Shown: piece after piece, positions 6,052-12,967 of the stretch
Layout: each line of letters begins with the position of its first letter
How positions within the stretch are numbered: the stretch's first letter is position 1
NCBI GenBank assembly: GCA_031263965.1
Contig: JAISES010000031.1
Span: forward strand, 1 to 13,101
Source: Prevotella sp.
GTDB lineage: Bacteria; Bacteroidota; Bacteroidia; Bacteroidales; Dysgonomonadaceae
Direction: 5' to 3'
DNA length: 13,101 nt
Notes under the pieces: generated by a model
What the model was told of the DNA's origin: nothing
Seen by the model: the letters and a program-made list of their open reading frames with translations, nothing else
The model's database searches: none
Program-made: the position numbers and the translations under genes

Positions 6052-6822
6052 ATGAAAACGAAACAAGAAATTGTGGATAATTGGCTGCCACGCTATACCA
6101 AGAGGCCTTTAAACGAATTTACCAAACATATACTGCTAACTAACTTTGCCAAGTATGTAGAAGTTTTTGCCAATCATTTTAATGTACCGATCCTGGGTTT
6201 GGATGGAAACATGCCAAATGCTTCGGCCGGAGGCATTACCATTATCAACTTTGGTATGGGTAGCGCAAATGCAGCTACAATAATGGATCTCCTTAGTGCA
6301 GTAGATCCCAAGGCTGTACTATTCCTTGGTAAATGTGGGGGAATAAAGAAACAGAATAATCTGGGCGATTATATACTCCCTATTGCCGCTATCAGGGGTG
6401 AAGGCACATCGAACGACTATTTCCCGCCGGAAGTGCCGTCTTTACCCGCGTTCAGCCTGCTAAGAGCGGTATCTTCCAACATTCGCGACTTTAAGAAAGA
6501 TTACTGGACAGGTACGGTTTATACAACTAACCGCCGGGTGTGGGAGTACGATGAAACATTTAAAGAATATCTTCGCCGGATACGCACAATGGCGGTGGAT
6601 ATGGAAACGGCTACATTGTTTACTTGCGGATTTGCCAACCAAATCCCGACAGGCGCTTTGTTGCTGATCTCTGACCAGCCGATGATTTCAGACGGAGTAA
6701 AAACAGAGAAAAGCGATAATATCGTGACTCAAAACTTCGTGGAAGAGCATGTGATGATAGGGATTAAATCCTTGACTACATTAATTAATAACGGACAAAC
6801 AGTACGACATTTGCGTTTCTAA
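6052..6822 (+). CDS. amn: AMP nucleosidase (phosphorylase superfamily)
   Basis: A 256-residue protein of the PNP/UDP phosphorylase fold in the short form typical of Bacteroidetes, lacking the extra N-terminal domain of E. coli Amn. It would hydrolyse AMP to adenine and ribose 5-phosphate. Visible motifs are the phosphate-site glycines FGMGSANA (67-74), LGKCGGI (92-98), the ribose-binding MAVDMETA with Glu185, and the catalytic-Asp region LISDQPMISDGVKT with Asp208. ATG 6052 is chosen over an in-frame ATG at 5983, because 5983 would overlap the divergent start region and adds 23 residues of non-family sequence. holA begins 3 bases after its stop, so the two are co-transcribed. Plain purine nucleoside phosphorylase is the main alternative. 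Confidence 0.85.
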   Translation: MKTKQEIVDNWLPRYTKRPLNEFTKHILLTNFAKYVEVFANHFNVPILGLDGNMPNASAGGITIINFGMGSANAATIMDLLSAVDPKAVLFLGKCGGIKKQNNLGDYILPIAAIRGEGTSNDYFPPEVPSLPAFSLLRAVSSNIRDFKKDYWTGTVYTTNRRVWEYDETFKEYLRRIRTMAVDMETATLFTCGFANQIPTGALLLISDQPMISDGVKTEKSDNIVTQNFVEEHVMIGIKSLTTLINNGQTVRHLRF

Positions 6823-6825
6823 AAT

Positions 6826-7830
6826 ATGACATTCGAGCAGATCATAACCGGTATAAAATCACGGGACTTCAAACCTGTCTACTTATTAATGGGGGATGAG
6901 CCTTACTATATAGATGAACTGACGGGTCTCTTTATCGATACGGTATTGCCTGAAGAAGAACGGGATTTTAACCGGACTATTCTTTACGGGATGGAGACCG
7001 ATGTGAAGTCGGTAATAACGCTGGCCCGCAGTTTTCCTATGATGTCGGAATATCAGTTGATTGTGGTCAAGGAAGCTCAAAACCTAAGTAAAATAGAAGA
7101 ATTGGAAGCGTATGCTAAAAATCCTTTACATACTACAATTCTTGTATTGAACTATAAGAACGGATCACTGGATAAGCGTAAAAAATTGTATGCGGAAATA
7201 GAAAAACATGGTGTCGTTTTCGAATCGAAAAAAATACCGGAATATAAGATTCCGGCCTTCATTTCCTCTTATGTGCAATCCAAAGGTCTGGGTATAGACC
7301 AGAAATCAGCGCAAATGTTGTCTGACTATTTAGGGAACGACTTAAGCAAACTGACGAATGAAATAGCCAAATTATTAATCGCGATTCCATCCGGCCAGAT
7401 GAGGATAACAGCCGGATTGATAGAGGAAAACATAGGCATCAGTAAGGATTTCAATAATTTTGAACTGTTGAAAGCTATTGTTGAGAAGGATATTTTTAAG
7501 ATTAATCAGATCGCGGATTATTTTGCAAAAAACCCTAAAAACAACCCTTTGGTGATGACTATGTCGGTCCTGTTCAATTTTTTCAGCAATCTGATGGTTT
7601 GTTATTGGGCTAAAAATAAAACAGAACAGGGCATTACCGCCGAACTGGGATTCAGAAATCCTTATCAGGCAAAAGATTACGTACAGGCATTGAAGAATTA
7701 CAAAGCTTTCAAAAGTATGGAGATCATTAGCCTGCTTCGTACGTATGATGCTAAATCGAAAGGCGTAGGTAATATTTCGGCATCCGACGGAGAGTTATTG
7801 AAGGAGCTTTTGTATAAGATAACACATTAA
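6826..7830 (+). CDS. holA: DNA polymerase III subunit delta
   Basis: 334 residues, the usual HolA length. The N-terminus (FKPVYLLMGDEPYYIDEL, residues 15-32) is the family's opening strand and degenerate Walker-A region; like other delta subunits it has no functional P-loop. It is followed by the AAA+-like lid region and the C-terminal helical collar domain (KNNPLVMTMSVLFNFFSNLM near residues 239-258; SDGELLKELLYKI at the end). Delta opens the beta sliding clamp within the clamp-loader complex. The ATG is 3 bases after the amn stop (translational coupling likely). The final bases CACATTAA, covering the last codon and stop, are the left target-site copy of an inserted repeat element. Confidence 0.92.
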   Translation: MTFEQIITGIKSRDFKPVYLLMGDEPYYIDELTGLFIDTVLPEEERDFNRTILYGMETDVKSVITLARSFPMMSEYQLIVVKEAQNLSKIEELEAYAKNPLHTTILVLNYKNGSLDKRKKLYAEIEKHGVVFESKKIPEYKIPAFISSYVQSKGLGIDQKSAQMLSDYLGNDLSKLTNEIAKLLIAIPSGQMRITAGLIEENIGISKDFNNFELLKAIVEKDIFKINQIADYFAKNPKNNPLVMTMSVLFNFFSNLMVCYWAKNKTEQGITAELGFRNPYQAKDYVQALKNYKAFKSMEIISLLRTYDAKSKGVGNISASDGELLKELLYKITH

Positions 7831-8098
7831 TTTAAGTTCATGATAAAAATTTGTAACCGTATTATTATCAACAATATGCTGCCCTTGCAGGGCGCCGGCC
7901 GGTGGTTGTACTCAATCACCCAAGGCGTTGCCGTTGGGCTGTAATATTTAACCCTTTCAGGGTTATTACCCAGGTGTTTTCAGGCTGAAAGCCTGATATA
8001 TCATAGCCCGGGGCAACGCCTCGGGTAAGGATAACATCACGGTAATAACGCCCTGCAAGGGCAACATAAAAATTTTTGTCATGTACTGAGCACATTAA
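7823..8098. mobile_element. MITE-like element (~260 bp) with 8-bp target duplication at the holA stop
   Basis: The direct repeat CACATTAA occurs at 7823-7830 and 8091-8098 and brackets 7831-8090. The element ends are imperfect inverted repeats: CATGATAAAAATTT (7839-7852) against AAATTTTTGTCATG (8070-8083), with AGT also shared further out. Inside is a nested set of palindromes: GCCCTTGCAGGGC (7881-7893) mirrored by GCCCTGCAAGGGC (8050-8062); ACCCAAGGCGTTGCC (7918-7932) mirrored by GGCAACGCCTCGGGT (8012-8026); and between these AACCCTTTCAGGGTT (7950-7964) and TCAGGCTGAAAGCCTGA (7980-7996). There is no credible reading frame and no transposase, so it would be non-autonomous. If transcribed it would fold into a long branched RNA. 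Confidence 0.75.
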
Positions 8099-8109
8099 AA
8101 TACCGGTTT

Positions 8110-8499
8110 ATGCTGCAACAACGGAAAAAGGATTTTTTACAACGTCTTATCGAGGAGTTTTTCAAAAAACTCGAACAGATGGTAAATGGAAGAATTGTGC
8201 CGGATAGTTCCGAAAAAGAAGCGCTTATGAATGAATGTTTCGGGTTTTTCTCGGAAAACTTACAAGTTGAAAAGAACGACAGGCTGGAAGATTTGACTGA
8301 AAAAATTTCGGATAATGACCTGTTGGAGCAATACGCAAAACTTTTGATGACAGAATATGATCTTTCTGAAAATAAAGATAAGGAAGGCCTGTTGAAACCC
8401 TTGTCTATAATCGAATATTTAGAAAACACGGATAAGACTTTCTCTTGGGAAAGAACGGTTCTGAAAGAAGATATACTGCACAGGCTGGATAGGTCTTAG
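8110..8499 (+). CDS. Hypothetical acidic helical protein (129 aa) downstream of holA
   Basis: Starts with ATG 8110 and ends with TAG 8497-8499. The product is highly charged and predicted helical (LQRLIEEFFKKLEQMV near the N-terminus; DRLEDLTEKISDNDLLEQYAKLLMTEYDL in the middle), with no signal peptide or membrane segment. I do not recognise a family with confidence; the N-terminal helix resembles small uncharacterised Bacteroidetes proteins of similar length. Removing the inserted element (7831-8098) would place its ATG 11 bases after the holA stop, so it was probably the third gene of the amn-holA operon. Whether it still receives read-through across the hairpin-rich insertion is unclear. 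Confidence 0.7.
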   Translation: MLQQRKKDFLQRLIEEFFKKLEQMVNGRIVPDSSEKEALMNECFGFFSENLQVEKNDRLEDLTEKISDNDLLEQYAKLLMTEYDLSENKDKEGLLKPLSIIEYLENTDKTFSWERTVLKEDILHRLDRS

Positions 8500-8526
8500 T
8501 CGCTGTTTAAATTTTATTCGCTCAAA

Positions 8527-8558
8527 TTTTCAGAATGATTTAATATATTTTACCTTTG
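8527..8558 (+). promoter_or_regulatory. Candidate promoter for the cardiolipin synthase gene
   Basis: TTTT (8527-8530), 20 bases, then TACCTTTG (8551-8558) fit the Bacteroidetes TTTG/TAnnTTTG boxes with one mismatch in the -33 part. The start would lie about 12-15 bases before the GTG at 8579. Confidence 0.5.
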
Positions 8559-8578
8559 AATAAACCAATTATCAGATA

Positions 8579-10003
8579 GTGGAAACTGCCAATCATTTAA
8601 TTCTGATATTCCAGATACTTTATGTTGCTACTGCATTAGGTACCATGATTGTTGTTATCTCGGAAAACAGAAACCCCCTGAAAACCATTGCGTGGGTGCT
8701 GATCCTGTTGCTGCTGCCTCTTGTCGGGCTTATTATTTATTACTTTTTCGGGGAGGATAGCCGCAAACAACGTCTTATTTCCAATAAGATGTATAAAAAA
8801 CTTAATCGTCGTTCCATTGGCCGTAAAGATTTGTTGGAAGCACTTAATCCGCCGAATGAATATAAAGGCTTGGTGAATTTACTGAACAGATTGAAAAGTT
8901 CTCCTTTGTATGGAGGAAGCAGTGTTAAGTTTTATTCCGATGGGGCGTCCAAATTTGAAGATCTGTTTGCTGAGCTCGAGAAAGCGGAGAAGCATATTCA
9001 TATCCAATATTATATTTTTTTAGATGATGAGGCCGGGCGTAAAACACGGGATATTCTGGTGCGAAAGGCATCAGAGGGCGTTGAGGTGCGTTTAATATAT
9101 GATGATGTAGGCTCATGGAGGGCTAAACGCGCTTTTTTTAAAGACATGCAAGCCCGGGGAGTAGATGTACAGCCATTTCTAAAAGTCGCCTTTAAGATAT
9201 TGACAAGCAGAGTTAATTACCGGAATCACCGCAAGATAGTCGTTATAGACGGAAAGATTGGTTTTGTCGGAGGTATGAATATTGCCGACCGGTATGTACG
9301 TGGTGTTAAATTCGGTGTGTGGCGCGACAGTCATATCAAGATCGAAGGAAAAGCCGTAGCCGGACTGCAAACATCATTCCTTATAGATTGGTATTCTTCT
9401 CAAAAAGAATTTTTGGCTTCGGATACATATTACCCGATACTGGAAAATAAGGGCGATAATATGATGCAACTGGTTACCAGCGGGCCGGTCGGAAGATATA
9501 AAGATATTCACCTGGGTATTTTGCAGGCCATATCAAACGCCAAAGAAAGTGTTTATGTGCAAACTCCTTATTTCATACCTACCGATTCTCTCCTGCAGGC
9601 TATGCAAATGGCTGCCATGCGCGGGGTAGATGTAAGGCTTATGCTTCCCCGTCATTCAGATACAACATTTGTACATATAGCTACTATGTCTTTCCTGAAA
9701 GAAGTACTGGACGCCAAGGTTAGCGTTTATTTCTTTGAAGCGGGATTTTTACACTCAAAACTGATGACCATAGACAATTCATTGACTATAACAGGTTCTG
9801 CAAATATGGATATACGCAGTTTTGAACATAATTTTGAGATTGATGCGTTTATTTACAGTGAAGATACATGCCGGAAGGCACAGGAAATATTCTTTAAAGA
9901 TATGGAGCAATCTACACTGCTTCCGGCCGAAGAATGGGACAAAAGGCCCCGTTTTGCGAAGTTTAAAGAATCTGTGATGCGCTTATTCTCGCCATTATTA
10001 TAA
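8579..10003 (+). CDS. cls: Cardiolipin synthase (phospholipase D family)
   Basis: 474 residues, the normal length for a bacterial Cls. Two N-terminal membrane helices (about 6-28 and 35-57) are followed by the short basic DSRKQR segment and two PLD domains. Catalytic HKD motifs are intact: His217-Lys219-Asp224 (NHRKIVVID) and His392-Lys394-Asp399 (LHSKLMTID), each followed by the expected GGMN and GSANMD stretches. It joins two phosphatidylglycerol molecules into cardiolipin and glycerol at the inner membrane; use of phosphatidylethanolamine is possible in some subfamilies. GTG is chosen as start because it sits just after a good -7 box and opens the first helix at the normal place. It is monocistronic and converges on a small lipoprotein gene. 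Confidence 0.93.
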   Translation: METANHLILIFQILYVATALGTMIVVISENRNPLKTIAWVLILLLLPLVGLIIYYFFGEDSRKQRLISNKMYKKLNRRSIGRKDLLEALNPPNEYKGLVNLLNRLKSSPLYGGSSVKFYSDGASKFEDLFAELEKAEKHIHIQYYIFLDDEAGRKTRDILVRKASEGVEVRLIYDDVGSWRAKRAFFKDMQARGVDVQPFLKVAFKILTSRVNYRNHRKIVVIDGKIGFVGGMNIADRYVRGVKFGVWRDSHIKIEGKAVAGLQTSFLIDWYSSQKEFLASDTYYPILENKGDNMMQLVTSGPVGRYKDIHLGILQAISNAKESVYVQTPYFIPTDSLLQAMQMAAMRGVDVRLMLPRHSDTTFVHIATMSFLKEVLDAKVSVYFFEAGFLHSKLMTIDNSLTITGSANMDIRSFEHNFEIDAFIYSEDTCRKAQEIFFKDMEQSTLLPAEEWDKRPRFAKFKESVMRLFSPLL

Positions 10004-10019
10004 ATTTAAACAGTTTCTG

Positions 10020-10051
10020 AATAATGGACGGGCATTTAGCTTTCCGTTATT
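10020..10051. terminator. Possible bidirectional stem between convergent genes
   Basis: AATAATGGA (10020-10028) pairs with TCCGTTATT (10043-10051), with one G-U pair and a 14-base loop. It lies between the cls stop and the 3' end of the minus-strand lipoprotein gene, overlapping its last bases. There is no long U tract on either side, so termination is only suggested. Confidence 0.35.
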
Positions 10052-10307
10052 TCTTCCCCGAACGTTTCTGATCATTCCGGTACTGCTCCAGTTGCCTGTC
10101 GATGGATTGATTTATCTTCTTATTCAGGTCTTCGGGTACGTTGTACCTGTAACAGTGGGTACTACAATAATTACAGTTATCGACACAGGCATTGGTACAA
10201 CCGGTATAATAGCATTCTTCGTATCCCAGAAGGGCATTTATTACGGCACAGGAAGTAAAAGACGTCAATAAAAGCAATGTAAAGGATATAAAAAGAAGTT
10301 TTCTCAT
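10047..10307 (-). CDS. Small cysteine-rich lipoprotein (86 aa)
   Basis: Residues 1-20 form a lipoprotein signal peptide (MRKLLFISFTLLLLTSFTSC) with Cys20 as the lipidation site. A 21-residue Cys cluster follows with six cysteines at 32, 37, 41, 45, 48 and 52 (spacing x4, x3, x3, x2, x3), together with several Tyr and one His. The tail is charged and helical (DLNKKINQSIDRQLEQYRNDQKRSGKK). No family is recognised. The cluster could hold three disulfides or a metal site at the cell envelope; both are inference. It converges on cls and has a plausible -7 box upstream. Confidence 0.7.
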   Translation of the reverse strand: MRKLLFISFTLLLLTSFTSCAVINALLGYEECYYTGCTNACVDNCNYCSTHCYRYNVPEDLNKKINQSIDRQLEQYRNDQKRSGKK

Positions 10308-10324
10308 TCGCGTTATTTTTTTTA

Positions 10325-10332
10325 CAAAAATA
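10325..10332 (-). promoter_or_regulatory. Candidate -7 box for the Cys-rich lipoprotein gene
   Basis: The minus strand reads TATTTTTG (TAnnTTTG), 17 bases upstream of the ATG at 10307, with TTCG 19 bases further upstream as a weak -33 box. Confidence 0.4.
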
Positions 10333-10417
10333 ATAATTCCGGATGAAAATACGAACCGGAAAAAGAAAAAGGGTGTGTGTAAAGCCTGTCATGCACCAGC
10401 TTTAAATTTCGCTTTCC

Positions 10418-10501
10418 CGTCATTGCGAGCCGATTGCGGTGAAGCAATCCATAAGAGAACATTCCGGCTGGATTGCTTCGCCTTTCAGGCTCGCAATGAC
10501 G
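10418..10501. repeat. REP-like pair (BIME-like) with an asymmetric left unit
   Basis: Units 10420-10450 and 10470-10499 are head to head, with outer complementary ends CGTCATTGCGAGC and GCTCGCAATGACG. The inner small palindrome is GCCGATTGCGGT in the left unit but GCCTTTCAGGC in the right, so the arms match at their edges and differ in the middle. Confidence 0.8.
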
Positions 10502-10625
10502 AGAGAAATTGAACATATTTTTTAAAACATAATCAAACCACAGAAGTTAATAATCAATTAAATGACTATAAATAAAAAGAATAAATCTTCCGACCATGAC
10601 TGAAAATTAATCCTTGTTCATCAAT

Positions 10626-10650
10626 GGATTGCGGGTCAAGCCCGCAATGA
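10626..10650. repeat. Single REP-like unit
   Basis: GGATTGCGGG then TCAAG then CCCGCAATGA: one hairpin with an 8-bp perfect stem (10628-10635 with 10641-10648). Its minus strand begins TCATTGCG and ends GCAATCC, as the paired units elsewhere in the window do, but no partner unit lies beside it. Confidence 0.7.
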
Positions 10651-10709
10651 CAACCAGTGTAAAAAGTCCTTTTTACACACACCCTTCTCTCTTTGATTTA
10701 TATTGTATA

Positions 10710-11831
10710 TTACCCTCTCAGCACCAGCAGAGGCGTATCGGAGTGGAACAGCATCTTACGCGAAATACTGGGACTGAACATACGCGCAAATACATTACGC
10801 TTGCTGGTGGTCAGAGCCAATACCTGTATTCCATCGTCTTTTATGTATTCATCGAGGCTCTTTAGCATATCGTTGGTATCGATGAGCTTGTAATCCAGAT
10901 TTAAGCCCGGATACTGCCGCGAGAAATAAGACTTGATTCCTGCCAGCTTGATTTCGTCCCACTGATCGCCTTTTTTCTGCGAAATATGGGTTATAGAAAT
11001 ACGTATATCGCCAAACGGTTCGAATAGCCTGGCCAGCAGATCGAACGAGATCAGATCGCGCTGGCTGAAATTGGTAAGGAAAGCAATGTGCTTAACTTCC
11101 GTCATGTCAGTAAACGGCGTATTCTCGGGGATAGCTATCAATGGTACGTGGGTCATTTCTATCACCTCGGCCGTCACGCTGCCGATCAGGTCGGCATCTT
11201 TCTGATCTTTGCCCCGTGTACCCATCAATATGAGGGCCGGTTTATATTCCTTTGTAAAAGTTACAATTTCTTCTTCGGGCAGGCCTTCACGCAATACATA
11301 CGAGTAATTGACGGCTGGAAACTCCCCGTCCGAAATTTTTTTGTCTATCGTATTGCATAACTTCTGGATATTTTCCTTTACTTTCTCTATAATGTTCTGA
11401 AACTCTTTTTCTTCCTTGCCCTGATAGGCAAATGCCTCTGCCATAGGCAAAGCCGTAGGATAGTAAGGATTGAAATATACATGCATAATTTTTACCTTCG
11501 CATTCAGTTCGCGGGCCAGATTAAAGGCTATCCGGCATGCTTTCATCGAATAGGCGGAAAAATCGACAGGGACAAGAATCCTCCTGCGCCCGTCGTCAGT
11601 CCTGTATGTTTCGTCTTCATCGTAACTAAAAAGATGACGGCTTTCTACTACATTGAGGGCTCTGGGAAGATCCGATTCTTTGATACGGATGCGCACTCCC
11701 GGAGCCACATCTGGGTTTTCGGCGTCTATATCGTTGATCTGAACTTCAATATTCTCACTTGCCAGGACTTTCTTCAATATCCGGGCTTTTTCGTTTGTGT
11801 GAATCGCGAGTGTTACCAATTTGTCTTCCAT
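10710..11831 (-). CDS. Tandem universal stress protein with extra N-terminal domain
   Basis: 373 residues in three parts. Residues 1-65 (LVTLAIHTNEKARILKKVLA ... RALNVVES) resemble the DUF2007-type 'putative signal transducing' fold. Residues 84-236 are a Usp domain: RRILVPVDFSAYSMKA at its start, and the ATP-binding pattern G-x2-G-x9-G-S intact at Gly204, Gly207, Gly217 and Ser218, ending VPLIAIPE. Residues 246-372 are a second Usp-like domain (VKHIAFLTNFSQRD ... TPLLVLRG) in which the glycine motif is absent (TTSKRNVFARMFSPSISRKM). One domain likely binds ATP and the other is structural or regulatory. Usp proteins are cytoplasmic and induced by starvation or stress. Upstream lies a terminator for the preceding gene, so it is probably transcribed alone. 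Confidence 0.88.
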   Translation of the reverse strand: MEDKLVTLAIHTNEKARILKKVLASENIEVQINDIDAENPDVAPGVRIRIKESDLPRALNVVESRHLFSYDEDETYRTDDGRRRILVPVDFSAYSMKACRIAFNLARELNAKVKIMHVYFNPYYPTALPMAEAFAYQGKEEKEFQNIIEKVKENIQKLCNTIDKKISDGEFPAVNYSYVLREGLPEEEIVTFTKEYKPALILMGTRGKDQKDADLIGSVTAEVIEMTHVPLIAIPENTPFTDMTEVKHIAFLTNFSQRDLISFDLLARLFEPFGDIRISITHISQKKGDQWDEIKLAGIKSYFSRQYPGLNLDYKLIDTNDMLKSLDEYIKDDGIQVLALTTSKRNVFARMFSPSISRKMLFHSDTPLLVLRG

Positions 11832-11866
11832 AAGCCTTTATATTTTTCGTTAGTTTTCTTTATTTC

Positions 11867-11897
11867 AAAAAGAGATGAACACTGCTGTATCCATCTC
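11867..11897 (-). terminator. Rho-independent terminator after the small HTH-like gene
   Basis: On the minus strand GAGATG pairs with CATCTC, with a further ACA/TGT pairing inside, followed at once by TTTTTG. It starts 15 bases past the stop of the 11913-12167 gene and ends 35 bases before the stress-protein start, insulating the two. Confidence 0.7.
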
Positions 11898-11912
11898 CTT
11901 GTTTTACCTTTT

Positions 11913-12167
11913 TCAGACCTCTTTCGGTTCCATCAGTTCCAAAGCCATATCCAAAATAGTGGTATCGTCAAGGGAGACGTATCCGCCATCAGGCCCGGGT
12001 TCGAGATGTACTCCACAGCTTTGGCCCTTATTGTAATTGGATCCGCCAAAGTAATTTCTTACTGTTTCCACAGGTAATTGCAAAGTTTCAGCTATTAGAT
12101 GTATACTTCCATCAGGCAGATTGTCTTTAATTCTGCGAAGCTCTGTAAATTTTATAACTCTAGCCAT
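11913..12167 (-). CDS. Small DNA-binding-like protein (84 aa), Bacteroidetes HTH type
   Basis: Starts MARVIKFTELRRIKDNLPDG. The segment SIHLIAETLQLPVETVRNYFGG (residues about 21-42) has the spacing of a helix-turn-helix with recognition helix VETVRNYF. A conserved-looking C-terminal part follows (GVHLEPGPDGGYVSLDDTTILDMALELM). Bacteroidetes carry such short proteins, usually annotated only as DNA-binding proteins. The internal ATG at 12167 is chosen over an upstream ATG at 12242, because the added 25 residues are hydrophobic AT-rich translation that covers the likely promoter. Targets are unknown; the adjacent stress-protein gene is a guess only. Confidence 0.75.
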   Translation of the reverse strand: MARVIKFTELRRIKDNLPDGSIHLIAETLQLPVETVRNYFGGSNYNKGQSCGVHLEPGPDGGYVSLDDTTILDMALELMEPKEV

Positions 12168-12211
12168 ACTATCTATGTTTTTTAAATGGTAAATGATCAG
12201 GAATATGATCC

Positions 12212-12243
12212 TAAAGTTATAAAATACTTTTCTGAAAAACAAT
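12212..12243 (-). promoter_or_regulatory. Candidate promoter for the small DNA-binding-like gene
   Basis: The minus strand reads ATTG (12243-12240), 20 bases, TAACTTTA (12219-12212): one mismatch to each of TTTG and TAnnTTTG. It gives a leader of about 35-40 bases to the ATG at 12167. Confidence 0.4.
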
Positions 12244-12262
12244 CAAATTATGCTTAGGAATA

Positions 12263-12943
12263 TTAAAAAGCGCTATAAATGAAAATAAACAGGATGGTAA
12301 GCCATATGGTACCCGCGATAATATAGCTTCTAACAGCCGAATATACAGGTGTTTTAAGTTCTTCTTCAGGCTCTTTGAGAATGCGGCGGCGCGAGGTTAA
12401 ATATACATAATAGACCAGAAGTCCGGCTGCCGAACCCCATATGGCCCCGCCCGCAACATCGGAAATGAAATGCACTCCGAGATAGATGCGCGAATAGGCG
12501 GTTGTGAGCGCCCACAATAGAAGTGTCAGGGTATAGTATCTGTTTTTGAACAGTAAAGAGGAGAATACCGCAATGCCGAAACCGTTTGCAGCATGATTGG
12601 ATATAAATCCGTATTTACCGCCTTTATGCCCATTGACGGTTTCTACAAGTGCTGCAAAGTCGGGGTGATGGGTTGGACGGAGCCGCTCGAAATAAGGCTT
12701 TATTAATTCTGCCGATATGTAATCGCAAAGCAATCCTACCAACACCGCGCAAGCCAGTACCAGCACGGCTTCTTTCCATTTTATTTTGTAAACGTAGACA
12801 AAGAATGCCACAGCAGCTAATGGCAGCCATATTGCTTTTCCACTATACAGGTATATATAATTGTCCCAATATTCGGTGTGACGGTCATTCAGCCAGAGGA
12901 ACAATTCTCTTTCGTAAGGGAGTATCTTTTCTACAAAGCTCAT
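12263..12943 (-). CDS. PAP2-family membrane phosphatase
   Basis: 226 residues with about five to six membrane helices. All three PAP2 motifs are present: KPYFERLRP (82-90), SNHAANG (115-121, with SNHA in place of the usual PSGH), and SRIYLGVHFISD (151-162) with catalytic His158 and Asp162; His117 is the second catalytic His. The family removes phosphate from lipid phosphates such as undecaprenyl pyrophosphate, phosphatidic acid or lipid A, with the active site facing the periplasm. The substrate cannot be told by eye. A final helix (SYIIAGTIWLTILFIFIYSAF) extends past the core. Only 24 bases separate its start from a 7-bp tandem array, so its promoter must lie in or beyond that array. Confidence 0.88.
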   Translation of the reverse strand: MSFVEKILPYERELFLWLNDRHTEYWDNYIYLYSGKAIWLPLAAVAFFVYVYKIKWKEAVLVLACAVLVGLLCDYISAELIKPYFERLRPTHHPDFAALVETVNGHKGGKYGFISNHAANGFGIAVFSSLLFKNRYYTLTLLLWALTTAYSRIYLGVHFISDVAGGAIWGSAAGLLVYYVYLTSRRRILKEPEEELKTPVYSAVRSYIIAGTIWLTILFIFIYSAF

Positions 12944-12967
12944 TTTTTATTGGTAGTTAGTGTTAAG

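Larger units (their letters stand above)
10369..10686. repeat. Perfect 15-bp inverted repeat pair bracketing ~290 bp of repeats
   Basis: AAGGGTGTGTGTAAA (10369-10383) and its exact reverse complement TTTACACACACCCTT (10672-10686) flank a stretch that contains only REP-like units. Together with short flanks this accounts for the 402-base gap between the lipoprotein and stress-protein genes; bases 10502-10625 show nothing recognisable beyond AT-rich DNA. No target duplication is visible. Confidence 0.6.

Noticed and set aside
11481..12077. A 198-codon open frame on the plus strand
   Set aside because: It is antisense to the stress-protein gene and the small HTH-like gene, both of which have clear family motifs and codon patterns on the minus strand.
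12190..12216. Possible operator formed by two ATGATC copies upstream of the small HTH-like gene
   Set aside because: The copies (near 12193 and 12205) are only 6 bp, direct rather than inverted, and in AT-rich DNA; too weak to call a binding site.
12649..12960. A 103-codon plus-strand open frame over the PAP2 gene
   Set aside because: It is antisense to the PAP2 motifs, which are all intact on the minus strand, and its product has no recognisable features.
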